A DNA stretch of 64,000 bases from Adineta vaga (GCA_021613535.1 CP075492.1:13392001-13456000); one strand, 5' to 3'. Positions 28,756-45,530 are shown, counted from the stretch's first letter. Numbers and translations: made by a program. The notes: generated by a model not told the origin, from the letters alone.

Positions 28756-29263
28756 TTATTTAAGAAATCGTTGAATATGAACTGCTTTTTCATCGCTATC
28801 TTTATTTAAAAGACGAGTAACGATAAGATCACCAATACCCCATGTATCAAAATTTGATGAGACAAGATCAGAAGAGATTTTTCCATTATCTTGATAACAA
28901 GCGTAGATTTTCACTGTTTTTCTTTTGTCTAATCTAAAATTATTCGGCAGAATAAATGAGATTTCTGGTCGATTGTCAACTTTTCGAAGAAGACACCATC
29001 CAGTTAGATCGACATCTTTCAATGTTGAAGTATTTGCCAATTGAATATATTTACCATCTGATGAACATTCATCTATGCATACAGGACCTAAATGATAAAC
29101 TATGAAGATTTAATTCAACCAAAACACAAATAAGACAAACCTTTCGCTGAACACTGAACAGTAGGTTTTAATCGAATTTCATCGATTTTTTTAGATGTGT
29201 CTCCATTCGTAATTGTGCTCGTCTCCATTTGATGTGGACAATGTTGTTTATAACGTCTTAAAT
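28756..29263 (-). CDS. Lamin-tail-domain protein, 5' part not resolved
   Basis: Two exons (29263-29141, 29087-28756) join in phase across a 53-bp intron. They encode an Ig-fold like the lamin tail domain: GKYIQLANTSTLKDVDLTGW, then RPEISFILPNNFRLDKRKTV, DTWGIGDLIVTRLLN and a short end. In lamins and related proteins this domain binds proteins or DNA in the nucleus. The first exon shown starts in phase 1 after an AG, so at least one more upstream exon is expected. I could not find it, nor any coiled-coil rod of an intermediate filament in the 1.4 kb beyond. An internal Met at 29232 (METSTITNG) could be the start of a short free-standing tail protein. It may be a truncated gene. Confidence 0.7.
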
Positions 29264-30741
29264 CTGAAAAAGAAGAATTAACCACGAACAATCATCGTCA
29301 TGAAAATACTTCGTTCTTCATGAGTTTCTTTTGCGGGAATGAATACAATTACTCAAATATTTAATGTAAAAACACGTGGGTATCCCATAAAAACATATGC
29401 AACATGAATTTCTCATCTATAACATTGTTTGTGTAATATGAAAAAGATATGTTAGAAAAGGATATTGTTTTTAATAGTTAGTTTCAATCGAAACGACAAA
29501 TCTGCAGATTTAAATAGATATTCATATTCTATCCAGTATTGTAAAAATAAAATACTTGTAAATTCTCTTTTACATCAACAGAGAAAAAGCAGAATAAGAG
29601 AATGACATACTTGTTTAAAAAGTGTTGTGAAATCAGAAATAGGAGAAAAAAAATGTATATATACATGAATACTATTCACATGTCTCATGTATGAAATTCA
29701 TAATAATTCAATATAAATATGAAAAGAATATTTGTGTTGTCATTATCCGTATTGTTTTCTTTTACTAACATGTGTTTAAAAGATTTTCATGAGCAAACGT
29801 TTTTCTACTACATCTTTTATCTCATTTTCTTGTTTCTCTGACTAAAATAAGTATTGAATTGAGGGTGTGGATGTGGGTGAGGTTGAAGTGAAGAGAAGAG
29901 TATTACTTTCACTCATACCCACACCTAGACTTTATATATATTTTCAATTTTTAAATTCTATATCCTTTTTTAAAAACTTTGTCTTTAATGCAGAACAAAA
30001 TATTCACTTAAACAGTAACATCTTTTTTCAATGGTTTTCTATCAAAAAGTACTTTTGAATATTTATTTTTCGACCTTTTATTATGTCGACGTTTTTCACT
30101 ACATACTTTATTCGAACTCACTTATTTTGCTTCGACATTTCTCCTTTCGGCATTTTCATTTTCGATCATTTTTCATTCGACATTTTGTTTCGATATTTTG
30201 TCTTTCGACGTTTTTCAATCATACCGTATTTATGAGGAATAAAGCATTCAAAATAATTGATTTCGATACATAACTCTGAATTAAATATGTTCCAACTGAA
30301 TGCTTTTTTTCTTTTTCTTACCTTGATAATGACATCATGTATTAAAAACACAATCATATGAAAGAAGAAACCAGGATTGAGAATTAATAAAATAGACGTG
30401 ATTGTACACTGAGACCGAGCAACACACCTACGCATATTTCTGATAAATATTTCATCAGAATAATTGTAAATCAATGCAATATTCCATGGAATCAAGTATT
30501 ATCTGTTCATTATGATATATGTCCTGACAAAATATTACATCATTTAAATTATAAAGGCCATTCAGAACGAAAAAGAGAAAAATAATATTATGATTTTTTT
30601 TTCTTCTTTCTAACATACGATTTTATTCTCATCGATACATACATATATATATATAGTAGAAATTTGATAAGTGTCTTGCATAGATGGAAAAGAGAAAATA
30701 TAATTGATAAATAAGTTACAAAAAAAGAAAATTACTTGTAA
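29264..30741. other. Intergenic with simple and foldback repeats
   Basis: About 1.5 kb upstream of the ABC transporter. It contains a TGTGGG-type foldback (listed separately) and, at about 30066-30220, a loose run of TTCGACATTTT-like units that makes spurious His/Phe-rich frames on both strands. A TATATATATATAG run lies at about 30645. No gene supported. Confidence 0.55.
29862..29928. repeat. Foldback repeat with TGTGGG-like arms
   Basis: Left arm 29863-29881 (GGGTGTGGATGTGGGTGAG) and right arm 29908-29926 pair as an imperfect inverted repeat, 14 of 19 positions, around a purine-rich loop. Arms contain the TGTGGG hexamer known as the telomere repeat of Adineta vaga. Similar structures occur near 53900 and 63085. 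Confidence 0.65.
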
Positions 30742-36043
<5,302 letters not shown>

Positions 36044-36229
36044 AAACAAATATCATAAATATAATTTATTGAAAAAACAATTTGTTCCGTCTTATTATTA
36101 AATAAAATAATTAAGCAAGTCTTTTTTGTTATATGCTGCAATATCTTAATGAATACAGTAAAAAAATCCATTCATTCAATTACGAACAATAGTCTTTATA
36201 AAAGTTGCGTAATTACTTTTTCGAATAAA

Positions 36230-36340
36230 ATAAAGATTCCGAGTATGTTCAATGGTACTGTAGATGTGAAAGGATGAAAATAAATGGATTGATTGTTAGT
36301 TCGAATAATTATGAAACATCAGGAAATGATACAAGATACA
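36230..36340 (+). pseudogene. Partial duplicate of the following gene's 5' region
   Basis: The frame from 36274 begins MKINGLIVSSNNYETS, which closely resembles MKMNGLIIASNYYRTN of the next gene (about 36808-36850); nucleotides match across GATGAAAATAAATGGATTGA. The likeness fades after about 60 bp and the frame then carries unrelated sequence. It lacks a signal peptide, so I read it as a leftover of a tandem duplication. Confidence 0.6.
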
Positions 36341-36666
36341 GAAAAGATTCTTGTAATGTCATCAGTTCCGGTATAAAAAGTTCACTGTCAAATTTAAATT
36401 CTATCCCAAGAGAAGCAGTCAATTTTCCTTCATATTCACATCACATTTCATTGTCGTTTAACAAATGAAACTTTTTTTTCACATTATTTTTTGTATAGCT
36501 TACTTCTTTCTATGAAATATACGATGCAAAATGAATGACATCTTTTTTTCTTTCGCCGATTAAATATTAATATCACAAAAAAAAGTTTTCAACAAAATGA
36601 AAAGCAATCCAACAATTGCATAATAAAATGTTCTTTTTTCCTCTAAAGAAGCAAAACAAACAGAAG

Positions 36667-38566
36667 ATGTTTTGGAGCGTTGTTATGCTGCTGATATTTC
36701 CAATTGTTCAATCTGTTCCCATTGGAAAGATAGAACAATACATGATGGTTAGTTCCGTCGTTAATACATTGTTAAATATCACTGAGAAGCAATGTGTATG
36801 TGAAATGATGAAAATGAATGGATTGATTATTGCTTCAAATTATTATCGAACAAATCAAACTTGTCAATTGATGACAAGTAATCTGAATTTGATTATGATA
36901 CAAGTAGATTTTGATAGTTCTCTACAATTTCTCAATCGAACTGCAATGATAATAACAGATATTGGAACCAGTCGTAAGTTTATTTTTATATCAAAGCAGA
37001 TAGAATTATATAATTTGACTAATTCCATGCAATCAACTAATTATCCTAATTTCAGTACTGTATCCATGAGTATAGTCTCTTCAAAAATATATGTTTCTAC
37101 ATGTAACGTATTGAACACGTATATCTTATATAATATAACCAATGCAGAAACCGAAATCCTAGTTCTTTCTTTGTACGCATTGATGCAATTTTCTATTATT
37201 TAGCTGCCGCTTGTAATATGTCTCAAACGAGTTCCGTCGCTCAATCTGGCTCATCAATACTCTACACATTTGACAATACTACAAATGACTATTATGGTAA
37301 TTATAATGCTATTCCATATAATAATCCAGTGTATATATCGCCTGGTTATAATGGGCGTGGTTCTACCATACAAATTCTATCTAATGCATCACAATATTTA
37401 ACAGTTGCTAATTATATGAATTTCTATAATAAAAGTCTAACTGTTGAAGCATGGATTTATCCATTAGCTGTTTTTAGTAGTTCTACATATATCGATATGA
37501 TCATTTATGCCCAAACAAATACAACACAGCAACCTCAGCTTATGTGGCTAATGCTGAGAAACGGGAAAGGCTACGGTGCATTTTATGCCAATGATGTCAT
37601 TGGACCGACTGCATTCTTACCCAATCGGTGGCAACATATTGCATTTACATATGATCGTAGGACGGCAACACAAGTTATATACTATAATGGAGTTGCAGGT
37701 AACTGTTGAACATATACTTCATCTTTATTATTCTATAGCATTTTGTTTTAGATTCAATACATACAGAAGCACCTCCCTGTGTAATTACTGCTGGTATACA
37801 AACAATAGGTACATATCAAGATCATAATGGTGGTTTCTTTCATGGATATATCGATCAGTTACAAATTTTCTTTAATAGAGCAAAAACAGCGACTGAGATT
37901 CTCAATGATGCAACGCTAGTCGGATACTATCCGATGGATTGTCTAACGAATCCTGGGCTAGATAATGGACCTAATTCGATCAATGGTACAGCTGTTGAAT
38001 TACGCAGTAGTGATGGTGGACGAGTTGGTCAGTCGTATTTGTTTAATACAAATGCCAGTTATTTTCAAGTGACTGGATTAGTTCTATTAGGACAATCCTG
38101 TAGTCCATATTCTTTTTCGCTATGGTTACGACCAAAACAATCCGTTATGAATGGAGGTACAATCCTACATGTCTCGCAAAATATGTTTGGTAGTGATTGG
38201 TGTATTCCATTTCTTGGTTTAAGTTCATCAGGACAAATCGTTGCCAACGGATACCATATTGGTGGCATAATAGAAATTATTGGACCTATACTCACAATTG
38301 ACTATTGGGTTCATATTATTTTAACGTATAGTGAAGCTAATGGAATGCGTTTATATATTAATGGAATTCTCTTTGGTCAAAGTGTTCCATTTGTTTATGC
38401 AGCAGCAGGCGTACCGATGACTGTTACACTAGGACAGTCTTTAAATGGTAATGAATGCTATCACAGTTCACTTCAAACAGGTGTGTATCGAGGACAAATG
38501 GATGAATTCTATATTTATAGTAGAGAATTATCTCAAGCAGACGCAACAAGATTAGCCAATCCATGA
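36667..38566 (+). CDS. Secreted protein with two LamG-like domains
   Basis: Three exons (36667-36973, 37204-37698, 37752-38566) give 538 residues with matching phases. The signal peptide is MFWSVVMLLIFPIVQSVP; an in-frame Met 17 codons upstream would put a basic stretch before it and was rejected. Residues about 25-100 form a small Cys domain (CVCEMMKMNGLIIASNYY...TCQLM). Two concanavalin-like/LamG domains follow. Domain 1 shows LTVEAWIYP, RWQHIAFTYDR and YIDQLQIFFNRAKT. Domain 2 shows YSFSLWLRPK, YWVHIILTYSEANGMRLYING and MDEFYIYSRELSQADATRL. Such domains bind sugars or matrix partners outside the cell. Intron 1 (230 bp) stays open in frame, so a retained-intron form would add about 77 residues and stop. 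Partner unknown; a cell-surface or matrix role is inferred. Confidence 0.85.
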
Positions 38567-38766
38567 GATAACAGATGATATTATCATTTAAAAAGTTATT
38601 TTAGCAATCAAAATAAAAACTTTCAGCAAGACAACAATAAACAATCAAATATATTATTTTTGTTCTATGACATAAATAAAAATAAACATAAAAAACAAAA
38701 TAGTTTCTGATTATCTTTCCATTTTCATAATATGCAGTAGTATCTTCATATCACTTCAACAATTTA

Positions 38767-39198
38767 CTACATAACACTACATTGGTTTTGTTTTACATGC
38801 TGAAAATGTTCTGGACAGTGAGGATATCTACCGCCATTCATACCAGGTAGTTCCATAACATGAGTTAAGCATAATAAACGACCACAAGGTTGACCTCGAC
38901 TTATTCCATAGCTGCATTTAGTAGCTGCTCTACTGCCACAAATACAACATGTATTTCCATCTGGCAGTATGGGCATTGCATTGGGTGGTACGATGGCATG
39001 ATGTGATTGCATTGGAATATTTTGTTGTGATGGAATCAATGTATAATGAATTGGTTGACCATTTGAATCTAACAATGTAATTTGTCTAGGATGAGCAGCT
39101 GGATTATAAGCAATCGTAAGAAATGAGGATTGTACTGTTGTTGGTGTTGCAGCAGCAGGAACTTTTTCGTTGTATACGGGAGGTGAAGAATCAGCCAT
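38767..39198 (-). CDS. Cys/His-rich protein with C-terminal CaaX box
   Basis: Single-exon frame for 143 residues. The first 80 are Pro/Gln/Ala-rich and likely disordered, starting MADSSPPVYNEKVPAAA with a PPVY motif that could recruit WW-domain proteins. Residues 84-131 hold a compact set of possible zinc ligands: Cys84, 85, 87, 95, 105, 110, His113, Cys128 and His131, in CCICGSRAATKCSYG, PCGRLLCLTHV and YPHCPEH. The protein ends QCSVM, a CaaX box whose final Met predicts farnesylation of Cys140 and membrane attachment. I do not recognise the family. Together the features suggest a membrane-tethered zinc-binding adaptor, which is inference only. The balanced codon use, conserved-looking Cys spacing and clean start support a real gene. 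Confidence 0.7.
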   Translation of the reverse strand: MADSSPPVYNEKVPAAATPTTVQSSFLTIAYNPAAHPRQITLLDSNGQPIHYTLIPSQQNIPMQSHHAIVPPNAMPILPDGNTCCICGSRAATKCSYGISRGQPCGRLLCLTHVMELPGMNGGRYPHCPEHFQHVKQNQCSVM

Positions 39199-40370
39199 TG
39201 GTTGATTTTACTGTGCAAGTAAGAACTAAGTTAAAACTATGAGTGAATATCATTATACGATTGTTTGATATTTATATACACGCAGTTTTATTACCATTCT
39301 GTTCTTCTTTATTTTTATCTATCTAAGTCAGTACTATCAACTAGACTCATGAAATGAGTTCTTTTCTTTCGCATGTAAAACGTGATTCATATACGTTAAG
39401 GTGAGCAGTAAATCAGAGTAGATAAGATTAAATGACATCATCACGGTTATTACAGTTCTACACAAATTGTTATGCAATAATAAAATATCACTATTCATGG
39501 ATAGTACAGTGAACTTTTGTTTTTCCATTTTAATTTTAGAGGTGAAAGAAACGCCATTTTCTTATCCTTTACTTTCTATTACACAGAAATCAATCGATTA
39601 CTCGATAGAGAACTAAATAGATGAAGTAATTTATCGTGTATATACAATCTAACAAAAAGAGATTGACAATGATAAGTATTCCCTTAGTTTACCGTGCTGT
39701 TCATTTTATAATTGATCGTAGATTCTATTATCATCAATATGTGATTAGAGTTGATCACAGAAATAATCTCAGATGAAAACATGAACTGTATATATATATA
39801 GAAGTTAAATGAAAGTATCCAAAATTCTAAATGACAACATAAAGTTTTCATGTATAAAAACAGTGCAAATTGGTGAGAAATTCATTAAAAGGAGTAGATC
39901 AATGTTATATGTGTCAGTTATAATCTTCTTCTTTTGTATAGTTCAGAAAGGACAAAACATCATCATCGATGTATGCACAGAATTGATGTGACAACGACTC
40001 TCTCTCTCTTTCTGTCTCTTTTTTTCGTTCAATTCTGTCGTTAGTAGCCCGTCGATCGTTGATATTTCTCTTTCTCTTGTAGTTTCATGCGTATCGATAC
40101 GGAAAAAGGATGATGATGATGATGACGAACATTGCAGCTCATACATCATCATTATTAATGTAAATGAACACTAGTCAAGGAAGAGGAATTATTACATATA
40201 CATTACATGACTCATTGATTAATATCATTCTTCTATGATGTCATAAATGTGTGTGCATAGAAAAGTATATGTCCCTATGTATCTAACCGTATGAATGAAG
40301 ACCAATTATTTCAATATATTCATCAGTACATCTTGCAGATTTCAAATTTCAGTATTTTCAGCAGGACAAC
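39199..40370. other. Divergent intergenic region with simple repeats
   Basis: About 1.2 kb between head-to-head genes. It contains a CT-rich run near 40000-40025 and a GAT trinucleotide run near 40108-40125. Short frames on both strands show no protein features. Confidence 0.55.
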
Positions 40371-41426
40371 ATGACATTTGAACAACAAATACACAATAGT
40401 AGTGAACAGTTTCAACTATTGACGAAGCAATTAACCGATACGGAATGGAGTGAAATGGCAATATCAGATGCACAATCTCGCTTAACTACTTGTCTTCGTC
40501 AGATTCGTTTAACAAACATGAAAATTAATGCTTGCCATATTGCAGCTGACAAAGAACATAAACGTTTTATTGATTTAAAGAAATTTGGTGTTCGACATGC
40601 CTGGTATAAAGTTCGAGGTGTCTATGCTCAATTTGTGGATAAACAAGCAAAAGCATGGTTACGAGAATTTAAAAAATGTCAAGAAGAAGAACAACAATTA
40701 ATTACTCTAAAAGAAGAAGCTTACGCTGCTCGAAAACATCTTCAACAATGTCAAAATAGTTACGAACAATATACACAAACAAAACAAGAATTAAATGAAT
40801 TATTAGATCATTTATTTGCTACTGCTGAACCTTCCTATCCTTATGAAGATGTCCTTAAACAAGATTTAAAAAAGAAAAAAGAAAATTTAATTAATCTACA
40901 AGGTGATAGTCGTATATTTAAACATGTCTTTCATATATTGACGAAAGCACATCGTACTATTATGATAGCTCAACAAGCAATTGATGATGCATTAAATATG
41001 GAAACATCGGATTTATTTTCGCATTGTATGTTTGGAAATATGGTTGTAAATACCTTTTTGTCAAAAGCTAAAGATGCATTAATACAAGCACAAGATTTAT
41101 TAAACGACGCTAAGCGTATTCATCCAAATAATTCATTTCTCAATAATCTTGATATTCGAAAAGATCATTCGATTTTAAATATTATATTCGATAATCTGTG
41201 TATTGACAAGCCTATAATGAAAAATCTTAGCGAATCATCGAATTATATGACTTTTTTGAATGCTACTTTAATTTGTACATTAAAACAACTGAAGGAACAA
41301 ATGGACACATGCGAAGCTGAACGAAATCAAACGAATAAAGATATTAAACGATTGACAACAATACATTTTGTTCTACGATCTGCTATTGTATTAGATATTA
41401 TTGAATCATCACATTTGTCTCCATGA
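40371..41426 (+). CDS. Alpha-helical coiled-coil protein, family not recognised
   Basis: Uninterrupted gene for 351 residues with no signal peptide or membrane helix, so probably cytosolic. Residues about 80-150 form a strong coiled coil rich in Glu, Lys and Gln (VDKQAKAWLREFKKCQEEEQ, then KEEAYAARKHLQQCQ). A second helical region with Ala-rich heptads lies at about 185-250 (KAHRTIMIAQQAIDDAL and FLSKAKDALIQAQDLLNDAK). A last coiled part (KQLKEQMDTCEAERNQTNKD) precedes a hydrophobic C terminus. The Ala-rich paired helices recall helical-bundle proteins of fungi and protists, but I cannot assign a family. Single-exon structure is noteworthy beside the intron-rich neighbours. Real by length, composition and start context. 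Confidence 0.75.
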   Translation: MTFEQQIHNSSEQFQLLTKQLTDTEWSEMAISDAQSRLTTCLRQIRLTNMKINACHIAADKEHKRFIDLKKFGVRHAWYKVRGVYAQFVDKQAKAWLREFKKCQEEEQQLITLKEEAYAARKHLQQCQNSYEQYTQTKQELNELLDHLFATAEPSYPYEDVLKQDLKKKKENLINLQGDSRIFKHVFHILTKAHRTIMIAQQAIDDALNMETSDLFSHCMFGNMVVNTFLSKAKDALIQAQDLLNDAKRIHPNNSFLNNLDIRKDHSILNIIFDNLCIDKPIMKNLSESSNYMTFLNATLICTLKQLKEQMDTCEAERNQTNKDIKRLTTIHFVLRSAIVLDIIESSHLSP

Positions 41427-41681
41427 TATTGTATAACATATTGTGTTTTTTTATTCGTGTGTCTTTATCTTATTACTAACTAAAAACTGCAGGCATAACA
41501 ACTCGAAATTTTAAAATAATTCATAGAAGATCTATTATGAAGCAAAAGTTAAAAAAATGAAAGGAACTCGAACGTTTATATCTTTATAGAGATAAAGAGC
41601 ATGAATGTAATACCAAAATAAAAATGAAAAAAAACAATTTTGATTCAGTCTATGACGAGGTTTTTCCATCTTATAAGTCAG

Positions 41682-43196
41682 TTAGCCATTACAACCTGGA
41701 AAGAAACATGGTCTAGTTCCATTAATAGTACCACCTTGTAAACAATCGTTACATGGTTGTCTTAACTGCGTTAAACACAAACGTTGTCGAATATATATTC
41801 CACTTCCGCATGTCACACTGCATTGACCATTAACCCATGATGACCAAAGACATGCTAAAAATATGATAGAAGTTTGAATAATAAAAGAGACTCAAATGTG
41901 AATGAATAAATGAACAGTTTATGACAGAAACAATTTCTATCATGAAATTAGATAGACTCAGTTTTGTAAAGCTGAACATACAAAAGATCTAGTTTTGTTT
42001 TCATCTACTTTCAAAGACTTTTACTTATCTATAGGTAAGTATTTGAAATTCAAAGTTGATATTGCTTACGTTGATTAATGAGTGTAGTTGATGAGGAAGT
42101 CATTGTTGTGGTGGGTGCAGTTGTTGAGGAAGCCGCTGTTGTTGAGGAAGCCGCTGTTGTGATGTGTGCAGTTGTTGAGAAAGCTGCTGTTGTGATGTGT
42201 GCAGTTGTTGAGGAAGCCGCTGTTGTGATGTGTGCAGTTGTTGAGAAAGCTGCTGTTGTGATGTGTGCAGTTGTTGAGGAAGCCGCTGTTGTGATGTGTG
42301 CAGTTGTTGAGAAAGCTGCTGTTGTGGTGGGTGCAGTTGTTGAAGAAGATCCCATTGTCGTCATAGCCACTGTCGAAGAAGGTCCCATTGTCGTCATAGC
42401 CACTGTCGAAGAAGGTCCCATTGTCGTCATAGCCGCTGTTGAAGAAGGTCCCATTGTCGTCATAGTCACTGTCGAAGAAGGTCCCATTGTTGTCATACCC
42501 GCTGTTGAAGAAGGTCCCATTGTCGTCATAGTCACTGTCGAAGAAGGTCCCATTGTCGTCATAGCCGCTGTTGAAGAAGGTCCCATTGTCGTCATAGTCA
42601 CTGTCGAAGAAGGTCCCATTGTCGTCATAGCCGCTGTTGAAGAGGATACCATTGTTGACACGGTTGTTGTTGTTGATGATACAATCGAAATGGATGAACG
42701 GACTGATGTTACTTCTGTCGTCATTAATGTAGACATTATTGTTGACACTAAAAAAATATTGATGATCAGTAAAATGTACAATAACAGTCATGAATACATA
42801 CATTGATTGTTAAAGCAAAAGAAACTCATGACACGAGGCATACAAATTCGTCTTCCACAAGCACTATCGATGATACACACATCAGTGTCCGATGAGCATA
42901 AATTTTCTCCCTCAGAACAGGTCTCAAAAAATGAACAATCAGCACTTGGTGCACATAATATTTGATCTGTGTTTATATGAAATTTATGGCATTCAAAACC
43001 AGAAGAACAGTTTCCACTTATCGAATTTCGAATTGAAGATTCACATAGAGGAACTGAATAATTCGATGAGTTTTGACCAGTTAGTTCTAGAATTAAAGAT
43101 TTAAAATAACTAAAGATCGAATTATTTTAAATTACCTCCTTGTAATTCACCAATATATAACGAAGCAATAATCATCGAAAATATATATAACATCAT
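41682..43196 (-). CDS. Secreted mucin-like protein with C-terminal TSP1 domain
   Basis: Four exons (43196-43136, 43086-42802, 42747-42070, 41854-41682) give 398 residues with all phases matching. Exon 1 is a signal peptide (MMLYIFSMIIASLYIG). Exon 2 carries about 14 Cys in some 95 residues, in short spacings such as FECHKF, DCSFFETCSEGENLC and IDSACGRRICM, a disulfide-rich domain I cannot name. Exon 3 is almost entirely Ser/Thr/Ala repeats of 11 residues, a likely O-glycosylated mucin stalk. Exon 4 is a thrombospondin type 1 repeat: LWSSWVNGQCSVTCGSG and then RQRLC, QPCNDC and GTRPC, with the Trp, Cys and Arg layers expected. It should be secreted or part of a mucus or cuticle layer. The mucin exon is open in two other frames, which are shadows. 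Confidence 0.85.
42100..42660 (-). repeat. 33-bp coding minisatellite, two variants
   Basis: The mucin exon is a tandem array of 33-bp units in two blocks. The 5' block has nine units of the type MTTMGPSSTVT / MTTMGPSSTAA; the 3' block has about six of the type TTAHITTAASS / TTAHITTAAFS. In both blocks two unit variants alternate, so expansion probably occurred by 66-bp steps. Copy number is likely variable between alleles. Confidence 0.9.
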
Positions 43197-44793
43197 TTTG
43201 AATACTTCCAATTTTTACTTGCAGATCGTAGTGAATTCTAAAAAAAAAGAAAAATAACGCAGATTGTCAACTGGAAACAGAGATACTCAGAAAAAAATCA
43301 TTGTAGCAACGTTTATTTTCTTATTTTTACTAATCTTCCTAATGTTTATAATTTCAAATATGGTTAAGCCTATTTATTACTTTGACTAATACTTCCTCTC
43401 AATGAAAATGCGACACCACTGAAGAAAATCATGTTCTACATTCATCTCTTGATATAGTGTGTGAATAGTACATTCAACAATAGAATTTTTTCTATTTTAC
43501 CAACAGAGACAGTGAAGAAAAAACATTCTTTCAACTGTTTACTGCATTGAGAGTAGTTGAAAGGGCGATTTCAAATTGAAAAAACATGCAGTATCCAAAA
43601 AGATTTTTCTTTCTTTCTCGCATTTCAAAAAAGTACAGCGGGCATATTCTCAATCATTGAGAAAAGGAAGAGAGCATCGTTCACTTCGACGTTAACCAAC
43701 AAATAATATTTATCAAATATGCTTTCATACGAAATAATCATACTTCTCGAATAAACAACGAAAAAACAACTCTTGTGTGGTGACGCTAGCAACATTCTTG
43801 TTGTCAGATGTAAATGTTACGTTTTTTCCCCAACTCTACTTCACTTTTAACTACGCAAAATCAATTTTCTTCTTGACGTCAATGGCAATATAACTGTTAA
43901 CATAGAATGTGTAATCAGCTATGAAAAGTGAAATAAATTTGAACTTTTAAAGCAATATGTGAAAAAAGAATGATTTGCAACTTTGTTGTTACATACTTTA
44001 TTATAATTATCTTAATTTTGTCTGTGATAGTAACATTTACTCATCCTGAAAATCTTTGGTCAAAGATTAATTGGTTAATAACATAGCAAAATCTTATTCA
44101 GAAACATAGATTCTTTTTTACATTTCGTTTAATACGTTGTTGTATGATTTTTGATTTCATTAATATGGATTGGTTGAATTGTATGTCTATAGCTGTTTAC
44201 TTAAGAATAATGACTCTGCATAGGGTGACTTAAACATACACTTCTCCCTATGTAATTCATTGAAAGAAATCGAGAATAGTTTCATTACTACATAGATGAA
44301 TTAAACATATTTTAAATGTTGTACTCATAGTTTGGTTTCTACATGATCTTTAGTGATAAGTGACAATCAATAGTTGAGTATTTTGAAAATCTGCCTTCGC
44401 TTTTTCAAACGTATTGTACACATTACTTCAGTGTATGATTTACAATTATTCTATTCTTTATCTTGAATCAGATATGCATGATGTTTGAATACACAAATGT
44501 TATGAAATGTGCTCTTATCTACAAGATTTCACATAGCACCGAAGAAAATTTGAATAATGATGAAAGATTATCATAAGATTGGTATATAGTGAAACATTTT
44601 TTCTGGTTTTTTATACAGCATAACTGTCAAATTGATGAAGTGCTAGTAGTGCAAGTCAGTAGATATTTGAGATTCATATGTGGAGTTCTATTAGTTGTAT
44701 TTTAGAATTTAAGCACAATAGTTAATCAAAACAAAAAGCACAAGAAGTATTTTTTCGTTTATTTTGAATTTTTCACATAATCTTTCCGTCAGT
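43197..44793. other. Intergenic, about 1.6 kb, no supported gene
   Basis: Upstream side of the mucin/TSP1 gene and downstream side of the Lys/Glu-rich gene. AT-rich, with no coding frame or clear repeat found. Confidence 0.5.
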
Positions 44794-45530
44794 TTATTTC
44801 TCTTTATTCATTGTCATCTGTCCGTCTTGTTTTTGTTTCTCTTGCTCTCGTTTCTTCTCTTCCTTTTGTCTTTTCTTCTCCTCTTTTTCTTTCTTTTTTT
44901 CCTCCTTCTCTTGTTCTTTTTTCTTCTTCTTCTCTTCTCTTTCTTTCTTTTTTTCTTGCTTCTTCTCTTCTTTCTCTTGTTCTTTTTGCTTCTTTTCTTC
45001 ACTTTCTTCTGATTCTTCATCACTATCTTCATTTACGACTTGATCATGATTGTCCAGTTCGACTCTATCAGCTATTCGATAATTTGATTTTTTGACTGAT
45101 ATTTTCAGGATATTATCCATAATATTGTTCTTCGCATCATTAACACTCTGTAACTGCTCTTGAAAAGAGATATCCACGACATGAGAATTGGGAGAAAATG
45201 CAGGTCCATGATGGTGACGACGTTTGAATGGTTTGACCAATTTTACTATAATAGGAAAGAAAAACATTTTTTGTTTAAATATCTTAATATAGCTGAAGAA
45301 GTACGCTAGATCTTTGAGACAATAAGGAATAATTACCTGTATTGCTCCGTTCATCCGTAATAGTATGCTGATCTATACTATCAATTTGATTAGATGTTGG
45401 ATCCAATGGATATTGACCATATGTTCCTAAAGCAAATCAATACTAATATACATGGTATTTTCAATTTATTTTACTTACCAAGAATGCAAAACGTGACGAG
45501 ATATGCTACGAAGTATAGCTGCATAATCAT
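44794..45530 (-). CDS. Secreted Lys/Glu-rich protein
   Basis: Three exons (45530-45479, 45426-45337, 45245-44794) joined by 52- and 91-bp introns give 197 residues. The start MIMQLYFVAYLVTFCILG is a signal peptide cleaved near TYGQY. A middle section with KRRHHHGP and VDISFQEQLQSVNDAKNNIM is of ordinary composition. From about residue 120 the chain is almost only Lys, Glu and Gln (SDEESEESEEKKQKEQEKEE and onward for some 60 residues), which would form a long charged single helix. Opposite strand and other frames give long spurious Leu/Phe/Ser frames because of the purine bias. No family recognised. Charged secreted proteins of this sort can be matrix, mineral-binding or hydration proteins; none of these is shown. 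Confidence 0.75.

Noticed and set aside
30031-30495. His/Phe-rich frames on both strands near 30.1-30.5 kb.
   Set aside because: They arise from a loose TTCGACATTTT repeat and have no protein features.
36616-36666. Earlier Met for the LamG gene at 36616.
   Set aside because: It would place a Lys/Gln-rich stretch before the signal peptide; the Met at 36667 starts a normal one.
42078-42806. Long plus-strand frame of Val/Glu repeats and a second minus frame of Asn/Asp/Phe repeats across the mucin array.
   Set aside because: They are shadows of a 33-bp repeat without stops; only the Ser/Thr frame joins in phase with the Cys-rich and TSP1 exons.
44764-45095. Plus-strand Leu/Phe- and Ser/Leu-rich frames opposite the Lys/Glu-rich gene.
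   Set aside because: They are the complement of a purine-rich coding stretch and have no spliced partner or domain.
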